This document shows positions 1-7,357 of a DNA stretch of 64,000 nucleotides, piece by piece; position 1 is the stretch's first letter; each line of letters starts with the position of its first letter. Location of the stretch: assembly GCA_001414325.1 (NCBI GenBank), contig LLKB01000001.1, positions 256,699 through 320,698 of the forward strand. Reading direction: 5' to 3'. Made by a program: the position numbers and the translations under genes. This DNA is from Butyribacter intestini (lineage in GTDB: Bacteria; Bacillota; Clostridia; Lachnospirales; Lachnospiraceae). The notes beneath the pieces are model-generated. The model saw only the letters and a list, made by a program, of their open reading frames with translations, made no database searches and was not told the DNA's origin.

Positions 1-286
1 CAGATAATCAGTGTCCCAAGGAGGAATACATTCTTTGTCCTATCCTAAGAGATGATACCTTATGTTTTATCTGGTGTCTATCAGGAACCGTCAGACATGA
101 TCATTATTACGGATAACATCTGATGAAGGAAGAATCCCTTCTTCTGTTATCTGATTTATAGAAATTTATTAACCAAGTAGTCTTGTTTGACTACATCATT
201 ATTATACTAGGATGGATGATAATGAATAGCAATGGAAAAGCAGATGCGTAATGTTAAAACCAAATCAAACGGAGGAGAGAAAGAAA
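1..286. other. left-edge noncoding stretch with hairpins
   Basis: No gene is seen here. The stretch contains a nested inverted repeat (GATAACA 112-118 with TGTTATC 145-151, enclosing GAAGG 125-129 with CCTTC 137-141) and a second small hairpin (GTAGTC 177-182 with GACTAC 189-194). These could be the 3' structure of an element lying to the left of the window, or terminators. I do not recognise a known RNA family. Confidence 0.35.
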
Positions 287-322
287 ATGGCAGTAAATTT
301 TAAGAAAGAGAGTGAAAGATAA
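287..322 (+). pseudogene. 5' remnant of a PH-domain-like gene
   Basis: A ribosome site and start (ggagagaaagaaaATG) open an 11-codon frame reading MAVNF then KKESER and a stop. The same ribosome site and first five codons recur at 1493, where the frame continues further. This looks like a start-region relic of the same gene type, cut off after five codons and followed two bases later by the ATG of the next relic. Confidence 0.4.
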
Positions 323-323
323 T

Positions 324-942
324 ATGGTTAAACAAATTAAAGGTTATTGTAAATACTGTGGAAAAGAATATACCAAAAGTGGAATGCTTCGTCATTTACA
401 AGCATGTAAAGATAGAAAAAAAGAGCTTGACAAAGAAAATATAAAAAGGAAAAGCAGATTTTTTGCGTGATATATGGGTGGAATGTTGTTGCCATCTCAG
501 CATGTTTATATGCAATGGTGTACAGTATGAAAGCTGTCCGGATACAGAACTTTTTTGGGGGAAACCTTCAAAAAACATGAAGTACAAATTGAAAGATGTT
601 GTTGGGGTGGGAGATACTTTTTCGTATGAATATGATTTTGGTTCAACAACGAGATTAGTCCTTAGCGTAAATAGTTGTATTGAGAGGGAAAAACACAATA
701 ATAAGATTGTAATTTTATCTCGTAATAATCCTCCTAAAATAATTTGCAATAGCTGTGAAGAGAATGAAGCTAGATGGGTAAACCCGTTTGGATATAATAA
801 TGGAACAGCCTTTTGGTGCAAAGATTGCTTAAAAAAAGCTCATGATAAAGAAAATGATGAGTTTTCAGATGAAGAAGGATATTTGTTGCCAATATGCAAT
901 TCTCCAAGAATGGGTGTTTGTGGGTATGAAGGAAGAGTGTGA
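324..942 (+). pseudogene. broken zinc-finger / pRiA4b ORF-3-like gene (internal deletion plus frameshift)
   Basis: Two pieces of one gene lie in different frames. Piece 1 (324-470, 48 codons) encodes a small zinc motif, C-x2-C followed by H-x4-C (YCKYCGKEYTKSGMLRHLQAC). Piece 2 (463-942) encodes LRDIWVECC, then FSYEYDFGSTTRLVL, typical of the pRiA4b ORF-3-like fold, then NSCEENEARWVNPFG and VCGYEG. Intact relatives, from memory, have about 30 residues between the two pieces, so an internal deletion near 455-465 also shifted the frame. Without restoration no full protein can be made. Piece 2 has no good start or ribosome site of its own. The pieces match the family in order, so remnant is favoured over two separate genes. 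Confidence 0.6.
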
Positions 943-1027
943 TTTTAATTTGTAGAAATTTGTGAATTTATATGATAGAATATGTCTGTTACCGCTCCCA
1001 GACAGGTAAGGAAGGGAGGTGTTTGTC

Positions 1028-1114
1028 ATGGATATTATTATTTCCTTTATTGTTGCCGTTGCGGCTGGTGTAGTTTGTCACTGCATCAACAAATGGTTAG
1101 ACGGAGACAAATAG
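1028..1114 (+). CDS. Fst/Ldr-like type I toxin peptide (28 aa)
   Basis: A GGGAGGT ribosome site (1014-1020) sits seven bases before this ATG. The 28-residue peptide is one short hydrophobic helix (IIISFIVAVAAGVVCHCI) followed by a charged tail (NKWLDGDK). This is the plan of Fst/Ldr-type membrane toxins, which insert in the inner leaflet and disturb the membrane or nucleoid when over-expressed. The function is inferred mainly from context: a perfect bidirectional terminator lies 48 bases downstream, and beyond it a convergent promoter would make an RNA complementary to this start region. It could instead be an uncharacterised small membrane protein. It is too short for routine gene calling. 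Confidence 0.7.
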   Translation: MDIIISFIVAVAAGVVCHCINKWLDGDK

Positions 1115-1162
1115 TTGGTAACTAACCTATGGTATTAAGCCTTCCATACCAAAATAGGAATA

Positions 1163-1199
1163 GAAAACCCCGAAAGTCTTGCACACTTTCGGGGTTTTC
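1163..1199. terminator. bidirectional terminator shared by toxin mRNA and antisense RNA
   Basis: A perfect 15-bp inverted repeat (1163-1177 with 1185-1199, 7-base loop). One arm starts GAAAACCCC and the other ends GGGGTTTTC, so a T-tract is present on both strands. It stops the toxin transcript from the left and the antisense transcript from the right. Confidence 0.85.
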
Positions 1200-1237
1200 G
1201 TTAGCTGTCCGTCATGGACTATTATTTCCTTTTGTCT
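1163..1237 (-). ncRNA. candidate antisense RNA antitoxin
   Basis: Predicted minus-strand RNA of about 75 nt, starting near 1237 and ending in the shared terminator. Plus-strand bases 1211-1232 repeat the toxin start region 1025-1048 (GTCATGGA, then 3 versus 1 unmatched bases, then TATTATTTCCTTT). The minus-strand RNA is therefore complementary in trans to the toxin start codon and first codons, and in cis to the terminator stem. This is the arrangement known for RNA II of the pAD1 par (Fst) system. The RNA itself is inferred from promoter, repeat and terminator. Confidence 0.65.
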
Positions 1238-1243
1238 ATTGAC

Positions 1244-1272
1244 ATTATAGCATATGCAAAAATGATTTGCAA
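1244..1272 (-). promoter_or_regulatory. minus-strand promoter for the antisense RNA
   Basis: On the minus strand, -35 TTGCAA (1272-1267), a 17-base spacer and a perfect -10 TATAAT (1249-1244). It is close to consensus and points toward the terminator at 1199-1163. Confidence 0.75.
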
Positions 1273-1302
1273 TATGCGCATAATGATTATATGAATCAAA
1301 AA

Positions 1303-1402
1303 GTAACAGTTCAGCCCTTCATTTATTACATTCGTAAACCTGCCAGCAAGCTGTCAGTCGTTGCTATGCAGCTTGAGTTTACTTCATTTCATAAATGAAA
1401 TA
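1303..1402 (+). repeat. dispersed GTAACAGTTCAG element, copy A (left half)
   Basis: It begins GTAACAGTTCAGCCC and continues through a large inverted repeat with the core CCTGCCAGCAAGCTGTCAGTCG. It closely matches the first half of copy B at 27498-27681. The right-hand end CTGAACTGTTAC is missing, so this copy is truncated. Confidence 0.65.
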
Positions 1403-1492
1403 TTATATAAAGTCCACTTTTCAAAGTATGGCTATAGAGGTATAATATTTGTATCAATTTACTTCTTATAATTCAGCGAAGGGAGAAAGAAA

Positions 1493-1666
1493 ATGGCAGT
1501 AAATTTTAATCAGGACAGTGTATTTAATTTGAAACCGATAAGCAATGATGAGGTTCGCAGTGAGGTTGACGGCTTACTGATAGCTGGGGAGCAGATAGAG
1601 TTTTAGTTTAAGGGTGCGGTGGATATTGGAAAGATAGGCAGAATGTTATCGGAGTATGTTTTATAG
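1493..1666 (+). pseudogene. PH-domain-like protein remnant with internal deletion
   Basis: After a GGGAGAAAG ribosome site, the frame reads MAVNFNQDSVFNLKPISNDE and on to LLIAGEQIEF, then a stop (1604-1606). In the same frame it continues FKGAVDIGKIGRMLSEYVL and a second stop at 1664-1666. The first part matches the N-terminus, and the second the C-terminus, of small bacterial PH-domain proteins as I remember them. The roughly 100-residue middle is gone. The junction keeps the frame but creates a stop. A non-functional relic is most likely. Confidence 0.55.
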
Positions 1667-1764
1667 TTAAAAAAAAATAATAAATGATTTGTTATGTTGG
1701 CATTGCGTAAAAATTGCAATGTTAAGGAATTACGCAGAAACTCCAATATGCATTTGATATTTAA

Positions 1765-1820
1765 GTAATAAAAATAGCAGAAACACTTATATTCTAAATG
1801 TTTTCTGCTATTTTTATTAC
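1765..1820. terminator. terminator of feoAB, possibly bidirectional
   Basis: A perfect 19-bp inverted repeat (1765-1783 with 1802-1820) whose arms contain runs of A or T. It lies just beyond the stop codon of the minus-strand feo gene. Confidence 0.75.
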
Positions 1821-1836
1821 TTTATTCGTGATATTT

Positions 1837-4191
1837 TTACCAGATTACTCCACCAACGAGATTAACAACAACCGCCGCAACCCATGCGATACTGCATTGC
1901 AGCAATATGACAAGCAATGCCCATTTTCCACCAAGTTCACGCTTTATTGAAGCTATTGCCGCAACACAAGGTGTGTACAAGAGGCAGAATACTAAGAGTG
2001 CCATTGCGTTTACAGGTGATATGATTCCGAGTAAAAATGATGTTTTTGGTATAAGTACCGAAAGTGTTGATACCACGCTTTCTTTAGCCATAAATCCGCA
2101 GATAAGTGCCGTGCATATACGCCAGTCGCCAAATCCGGCAGGCGAAAAGACAGGAGCGATAACGCCCGCTATGGATGCTAAAATACTTGATTTTGAGTCT
2201 TCTACCACATTGAATCTGAAATCAAAATTTTGTAATACCCATATGACGATTGTAGCAAGAAAGATTATGGTGAAGGCTTTCTGGAGAAAGTCTTTCGCTT
2301 TTTCCCATAAAAGCTGAGCCACATTTTTTATGCCCGGCATACGATAGTTAGGAAGCTCCATAACAAAGGGAACGGGTTCGCCTTTGAAGAGTGTTCTTCT
2401 AAATATCAGTGCGGCAGTTATAGCAAAAATAATGCCAATAAAATAGAGCAGTATCATGACGAGTGCTGCGTTGCCGGGGAAAAACGCAGTTGCAAAAAAT
2501 GCGTATATAGGCAGTTTTGCCGAGCAGCTCATAAAAGGTGTGAGCAGTATCGTCATTTTTCTGTCGCGTTCTGAGGAAAGAGTTCTGCTTGCCATAACAC
2601 CGGGAACTGTACAGCCGAAGCCTATGAGCATAGGGACTATGCTTCTGCCGGAAAGTCCTATTTTTCTTAAAAGCTTATCCATGATAAATGCGACACGAGC
2701 CATATAACCGCTGTCCTCCAGCAATGACAAAAACAAAAATAATGTTACTATAATAGGAAGAAAGCTGAGTACACTTCCCACACCGTTAAATATTCCGTCA
2801 ATTACAAGAGAATGAAGGACACTGTTTACATTGAGTGATGTCAGAGCTTTGTCGACAGCATTTGTGAGAAACTCGATACCAAGTTCAAGCAGGTTTGAAA
2901 GTGCAGCACCGATTACATTAAATGTAAGATAGAATACGAGTGCCATTATGATGGCAAAACTTGGGAGTGCCGTGTATTTTCCGGTCAGTACCTTGTCGAT
3001 TTTTCGGCTTCTCGTATGTTCTTTACTTTCGTGTGGCTTTACAACAGTTCCATCGCAGGTTTTTAATATAAAGTGAAATCTCATGTCGGCTATGGCTTCT
3101 GCACGGTCGAGTTTTCTGTCTTCTTCCATCTGCTGGATAATCTGTTCAAGTATATTTGACTCTTTTTCATTTAAGTTAAGGGCTTCTTTGATAAGAGAGT
3201 CACCTTCGGCAAGTTTTGATGCTGCAAATCGTACAGGGATATAAGCCTTTTTGGCTTTGTCCTCGATGAGGTGCATAATTCCGTGAATACAAGCATGGAC
3301 GGCACTGCCGTTATCATCAGGAGAGCAAAAATCGGTTCTTATAGGTGTTTCCTGATATTTTGTTACATGGAGTGCATGGTCTATAAGTTCTTCTATGCCT
3401 TCATTTTTTGCAGCAGATATAGGAATTACCGGGACGCCGAGCTGTTTTTCCATCTCATTTATATGTATTGCACCACCATTTTCTCTTACCTCGTCCATCA
3501 TATTAAGGGCAATGACCATTGGAATATTAAGTTCAAGAAGCTGCATTGTCAGATACAGATTTCTTTCTATATTAGAGGCATCGACAATGTTTATGATACC
3601 TTTCGGTTTATCTTTCAGTATAAATTCTCTGGTTACTATTTCCTCGCTTGTATAGGGCGACATTGAATATATACCGGGCAGATCGGTGATAAGGGTGTTT
3701 TTGTGACCTTTTATCACACCGTCTTTTCTGTCTACCGTTACACCGGGAAAGTTCCCTACATGCTGGTTTGAACCGGTAAGTCTGTTAAAAAGTGTTGTTT
3801 TGCCACAGTTTTGGTTGCCGACAAGGGCAAAAGTCAATACTTCATCATCAGGCAGAGGATTGTGGTGTTCTTTTTTATGTTCTTCATTATATTCGCCAAA
3901 TCCTGGATGAGGAATCGACTTGTGTGGTTTGCTTTTCTTCGGTGTTTTATCGGATACAATCGGTTCAACTTCAATTTTTTTCGCATCGTCAAGTCTAAGT
4001 GTCAGATCGTATCCGTGAAGTTGTAATTCAAGCGGATCACCCATAGGTGCAAGTTTTATAAGAGAGAGAGTAGTTCCTTTTATAAGTCCCATATCGAGAA
4101 AATGCTGTCTTAAAGCACCTTCACCGCCCACGGATATTATTTTGGCACTGTCACCGGCTTTTAAGTCACCAAGATTCATTTTTTTGTTCAT
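1837..4191 (-). CDS. feoB: FeoA-FeoB fusion, ferrous iron transporter
   Basis: A 784-residue inner-membrane Fe(II) importer. Residues about 5-76 are a FeoA-type SH3-like domain (LKAGDSAKIISVGG and HFLDMGLIKG). A His-rich linker (residues 90-112) follows, then the FeoB G domain with G1 GNQNCGKTT (about 125-133), G3 DLPG and G4 NMMD. The C-terminal half has the polytopic permease with the Gate and Core segments (SGYMARVAFIMDKLLRKIGLSG; IGFGCTVPG). FeoA and FeoB are usually separate; fusions are known in Firmicutes. ATG at 4191 is chosen because GAGGAT lies six bases before it; the frame extends seven codons upstream to a TTG without such a site. It stands alone, with a terminator behind it. The metal is inferred from the family. 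Confidence 0.93.
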   Translation of the reverse strand: MNKKMNLGDLKAGDSAKIISVGGEGALRQHFLDMGLIKGTTLSLIKLAPMGDPLELQLHGYDLTLRLDDAKKIEVEPIVSDKTPKKSKPHKSIPHPGFGEYNEEHKKEHHNPLPDDEVLTFALVGNQNCGKTTLFNRLTGSNQHVGNFPGVTVDRKDGVIKGHKNTLITDLPGIYSMSPYTSEEIVTREFILKDKPKGIINIVDASNIERNLYLTMQLLELNIPMVIALNMMDEVRENGGAIHINEMEKQLGVPVIPISAAKNEGIEELIDHALHVTKYQETPIRTDFCSPDDNGSAVHACIHGIMHLIEDKAKKAYIPVRFAASKLAEGDSLIKEALNLNEKESNILEQIIQQMEEDRKLDRAEAIADMRFHFILKTCDGTVVKPHESKEHTRSRKIDKVLTGKYTALPSFAIIMALVFYLTFNVIGAALSNLLELGIEFLTNAVDKALTSLNVNSVLHSLVIDGIFNGVGSVLSFLPIIVTLFLFLSLLEDSGYMARVAFIMDKLLRKIGLSGRSIVPMLIGFGCTVPGVMASRTLSSERDRKMTILLTPFMSCSAKLPIYAFFATAFFPGNAALVMILLYFIGIIFAITAALIFRRTLFKGEPVPFVMELPNYRMPGIKNVAQLLWEKAKDFLQKAFTIIFLATIVIWVLQNFDFRFNVVEDSKSSILASIAGVIAPVFSPAGFGDWRICTALICGFMAKESVVSTLSVLIPKTSFLLGIISPVNAMALLVFCLLYTPCVAAIASIKRELGGKWALLVILLQCSIAWVAAVVVNLVGGVIW

Positions 4192-4645
4192 TTTATCCTC
4201 ATTTCCGAGCAATGATTAGTTATTAAGCTAAGATACGAATTAGTATTTGTAATATAAAAGCCATTTGTGTTTGCTCAGGTACAAACAGCCGCTTTTTGAT
4301 ATGATTTATCAAAAAACATCTGATTACTGATAAATCTTATCAAAAAGCGGGACTGTTCGCAATAGTTACATAAAAATCAATCAGATGATAAGCCACAGTT
4401 TAGTCATGAAAAGACAATGAATGTATAGTATTAATATCTATACTGAATATGTGAATAATTATACACTAGAAAACGAGTGGAGATAAAATAGAGTGATACA
4501 GAGTGTTTAGAAAAAATTTAAGCAATAAAATTAAATTTTATATTTTAATTGCTTCAGATTTGTGGTATTATATTATGACAAAAGAAAATAGTTATTAGCC
4601 ACATCATATATGTGAACAGTAACGAAATTTCGGGAGGTAGGTCTT
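4192..4645. other. divergent intergenic region with a long inverted repeat
   Basis: This holds the upstream regions of feoB (leftward) and the small gene at 4646 (rightward). A near-perfect 23-bp inverted repeat lies at 4289-4350 (CCGCTTTTTGATA paired with TATCAAAAAGCGG, 16-base loop). No Fur-like box that I could defend is visible. The repeat could be an operator or leader structure for feoB. Confidence 0.5.
4549..4576 (+). promoter_or_regulatory. promoter of the 61-aa gene
   Basis: -35 TTGCTT (4549-4554), a 16-base spacer and -10 TATTAT (4571-4576), 69 bases before the start codon. Confidence 0.5.
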
Positions 4646-4831
4646 ATGGCAGACGTTAATCAGGAAGTTAAAGAATTAAAAGAGAAGATTGAGTTTTGTT
4701 CGTATGTTATGAAATATGGGAGACTGATTGATATGTCTTCTGATCAGACTGTTAAAGCGTTCAAACTTAAATGTGAATTGGAAGATGAGCTGAGATTCAT
4801 CGAATTAAAAAATAAAAATGGAGGCAAATAA
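4646..4831 (+). CDS. 61-aa protein, distantly Spo0E-like
   Basis: A good GGGAGGT ribosome site, a promoter upstream and a terminator downstream support a real single gene. The protein is two predicted helices around SSDQTVKAFKLKCELEDEL. The layout (helix, short turn, then S-x6-K-x-ELED) is reminiscent of Spo0E-family aspartyl-phosphate phosphatases, but the S-x-E-L-D signature is not exact, so this is only a suggestion. No signal peptide or membrane segment is present. Function unknown. Confidence 0.6.
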   Translation: MADVNQEVKELKEKIEFCSYVMKYGRLIDMSSDQTVKAFKLKCELEDELRFIELKNKNGGK

Positions 4832-4850
4832 AAAAGTGCTGCCGGAAATT

Positions 4851-4895
4851 AAAACTACCGCAATATTATCCTATAATAAAGCGGTAGTTTTTTTG
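4851..4895. terminator. intrinsic terminator after the 61-aa gene
   Basis: AAAACTACCGC (4851-4861) pairs with GCGGTAGTTTT (4881-4891) and is followed by more T. The A-run on the left arm could also let it serve the convergent beta-galactosidase gene. Confidence 0.8.
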
Positions 4896-4963
4896 TTTGA
4901 ATTTTTACATTGAAATTAATTTGGAAAAATTACAAATTTTTGTTTAAAATCTGTAATGTTAAA

Positions 4964-6958
4964 TTAAAAAATCTTTACTCCATATGGCTCTAAAGTAAGT
5001 TTATCACCTGATATAGTGCTGAAACTTAATTCTTTATCAGTCACATTAAGGTAAAATTCTATTGTATCACCGGTTTCGTCCTCACGCTTATGATATTCTA
5101 TTCCATCGGGGAGTACATAGTATGGTGTTTCTGTTTCTTCAAGCATAGTTTTGAAAAGCTCAGACATTGCATTCATATCAAGCCTTGCAGCAACATAGTA
5201 CGATTTGCCATCACCATATGTTTTTCGTGTTACAACGGGAGTTCCGGCATAAAAATCACTGTCATATCTTGCGATAACATCTGCATCTGATACACGGAGA
5301 ATTTCAGCATAATCACGGATTTTGGCTTTGTTTCCATTTGTGAATGTGGCTGAATTTATGTCGCAGTCATAAAGTGTATCAATTTCTTCACTTATTAAGC
5401 CAAATAGCTCGCTAAGTCCGTTGCCTGGAAAACCACCGAGAAAACAGAGTGTGTTATCATCTACATAACCCGTGAGATATGTTGCAAGGAGCTGACCGCC
5501 TCGTTTTACAAATTTTTTGAGATTATCAGCTGCACCCGGTCTTAACATATATAGCATAGGTGCGACAACTACATTGTAGTCGTCAAGATTATCATCTGAT
5601 GCTACTACATTCATGTCTATTCCAAGTTTTAAAAATTCATGGTAAATGTCAGCACAAGTCTGAGGATAATTTTTTGTTTCGTCTGAAAGTCCACGCATAT
5701 TTTCAATAGCCCACATATTATCCCAGTCAAAGAGAAGTGCTGCTTTAGGTTTTACCAGTGTTCCCTTTACCTTTGAGAGATTGTCAAGCATTTCTCCGAC
5801 TTTGGCAACTTCTTTAAATATTCTGGTATCATCGGTGCCTAGATGGTCTACGACTGCACCGTGGAACTGTTCAAAAGCACCTCTGCTCTTTCGCCACTGG
5901 AAATACTGTACCGTGTCAGAACCACATCCTACAGCCTGTGCAGAAAAGAGTTTATGCACACCGGGACGCTTGAGTTTGTTGTATCTGTGCCAGTTTGCAA
6001 GTCCCGGAGCACTTTCCATAAGCATATAAGGCTGGTCTTTTTTCATTGAACGCATAACTGCGTGGTCAAAAGAACTTCTCGCCATTGTGTCGGCAAAAGT
6101 TTCATAGTTATTATGGAAGAAAGGATAAGAGTCCCATGAAATAACATCAAGCTCTTTTGCCATCACACGATAATCAAGCCCTGGGAAAAGCTGCATAAAG
6201 TTTGTTGTGACAGGAATATTTGGTGTTCTCCTTTTGAGGATTTCAATCTCTGACTTCATATAATCAGTAGTATTCCATGTGGTAAAGCGTTTCCACTCGA
6301 GATTTAGCCCCATTATGCTGAACTCACCGTTGGCATATGGAGGTTCTATCTGTGAAAAATTATTGTATGTATGACTCCAAAAGCTTGTCCACCATGCCTT
6401 ATTTAACTTATTTATATCGTGGTCAAATTTGTCAGCGAGATAGTCCTGAAATTTCTTTTTGCACAGAGGGCAGAAACACTCACCGCCAAATTCATTTGAT
6501 ATATGCCACATTGCAAGTCCCGGATGGTCGCCTACAGTGTCGATTATCTTATTTATAATGATACCGGTTTTTTCTCTGAATTTAGGTGATGACATACAGT
6601 GATTATGTCTGAAACCGTGGTGTGCACGGTGGTCATCGGCATTTACACGCATACATTCAGGATATTTTTCGTCAAGCCAGGCAGGGCGGGCACCTGAAGG
6701 TGTTGCAAGAATGGTATAGATGCCATTTTCATAGAGTTTATCCATAATGTTTTTGAGCCAGTCCATATGAAACTCGCCCTCTGACGGTTCATAGGCTGCC
6801 CATGCGAATATGCCTACGGACATACTTGTCATCTTTGCTTTTTTCATAAGTTCAATATCTTTTTCAAGAATGTCGGGGCGGTCAAGCCACTGGTCAGGGT
6901 TATAGTCTGAGCCGTGGAGCAGTCCCTTTATCTGAGGAAATAAAATTTTTTTACTCAT
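4964..6958 (-). CDS. GH42 beta-galactosidase
   Basis: A 664-residue cytoplasmic glycoside hydrolase that releases terminal beta-galactose from oligosaccharides. The N-terminal TIM barrel contains the acid/base Glu156 in WHISNEFGG and the nucleophile Glu315 in YMLMESAPG. Cys121, Cys161, Cys163 and Cys166 match the four-cysteine zinc site of the family. A trimerisation domain (about 400-610) and a small C-terminal beta domain follow. Length is typical and no signal peptide is present. The start at 6958 has GGAGGT seven bases before it; a longer open frame to 7072 runs through a repeat element and is rejected. No transporter is adjacent. The long palindromic element lies in its leader. Confidence 0.92.
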   Translation of the reverse strand: MSKKILFPQIKGLLHGSDYNPDQWLDRPDILEKDIELMKKAKMTSMSVGIFAWAAYEPSEGEFHMDWLKNIMDKLYENGIYTILATPSGARPAWLDEKYPECMRVNADDHRAHHGFRHNHCMSSPKFREKTGIIINKIIDTVGDHPGLAMWHISNEFGGECFCPLCKKKFQDYLADKFDHDINKLNKAWWTSFWSHTYNNFSQIEPPYANGEFSIMGLNLEWKRFTTWNTTDYMKSEIEILKRRTPNIPVTTNFMQLFPGLDYRVMAKELDVISWDSYPFFHNNYETFADTMARSSFDHAVMRSMKKDQPYMLMESAPGLANWHRYNKLKRPGVHKLFSAQAVGCGSDTVQYFQWRKSRGAFEQFHGAVVDHLGTDDTRIFKEVAKVGEMLDNLSKVKGTLVKPKAALLFDWDNMWAIENMRGLSDETKNYPQTCADIYHEFLKLGIDMNVVASDDNLDDYNVVVAPMLYMLRPGAADNLKKFVKRGGQLLATYLTGYVDDNTLCFLGGFPGNGLSELFGLISEEIDTLYDCDINSATFTNGNKAKIRDYAEILRVSDADVIARYDSDFYAGTPVVTRKTYGDGKSYYVAARLDMNAMSELFKTMLEETETPYYVLPDGIEYHKREDETGDTIEFYLNVTDKELSFSTISGDKLTLEPYGVKIF

Positions 6959-6982
6959 ATAACATACCTCCAAAATTAAGTG

Positions 6983-7200
6983 TAAACAGATGATTGTGAA
7001 AATAATTATATTATGAGTTGATTGTGCAACTATAACAAATAATCCCGCAGGCACGCTTTCGCTACCTGTCACTTGTAACAGTACTAAGTCAGCAAAATAC
7101 GCTGACTAAGTGCTGACGGTGACAAAGTGCACTGCTAACATTATTGTTATAGTTGCACAATCTAATTACATATTATGAAATTTTCACAATCATCTGTAAA
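6983..7200. repeat. long palindromic element in the beta-galactosidase leader
   Basis: The core inverted repeat has GATTGTGCAACTATAACAAAT at 7020-7040 facing ATTGTTATAGTTGCACAATC at 7143-7162. The symmetry extends outward to AAACAGATGATTGTGAAAAT on the left (6984-7003) and its complement on the right, ending near 7200. The centre contains further hairpins (CAGGCACGC, CAGCGTATTTTGCTGAC-like). The segment 7030-7086 reappears inverted at 45559-45616. It has no coding capacity and resembles a miniature inverted-repeat element. Confidence 0.65.
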
Positions 7201-7267
7201 GTATTAAGATTATAACATTTATAAGGGATATTCACAATGCAAGATTGGAATAACAGTTACAATAAAT

Positions 7268-7350
7268 GTAACAGTTCTACCATAAAAAGGTACTTAACAA
7301 TACAATGAGTAGTTAAATGTCTTGCTGATTATCTTTATAAGGTTGAAGTG
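7268..7350 (+). repeat. dispersed GTAACAGTTCAG element, degenerate copy E
   Basis: It begins GTAACAGTTCTACCATAAAAAGG and retains ACAATACAATGAG and GATTATCTTTATAAGG, pieces of the second hairpin of copy B. It lies just downstream of the PAS-CPBP gene. Confidence 0.45.
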
Positions 7351-7357
7351 ATATGAG

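Noticed and set aside
4289-4350. Fur-type operator for feoB
   Set aside because: The inverted repeat has a 16-base loop and no GATAATGAT-like half-sites, so I report it only as a structure.
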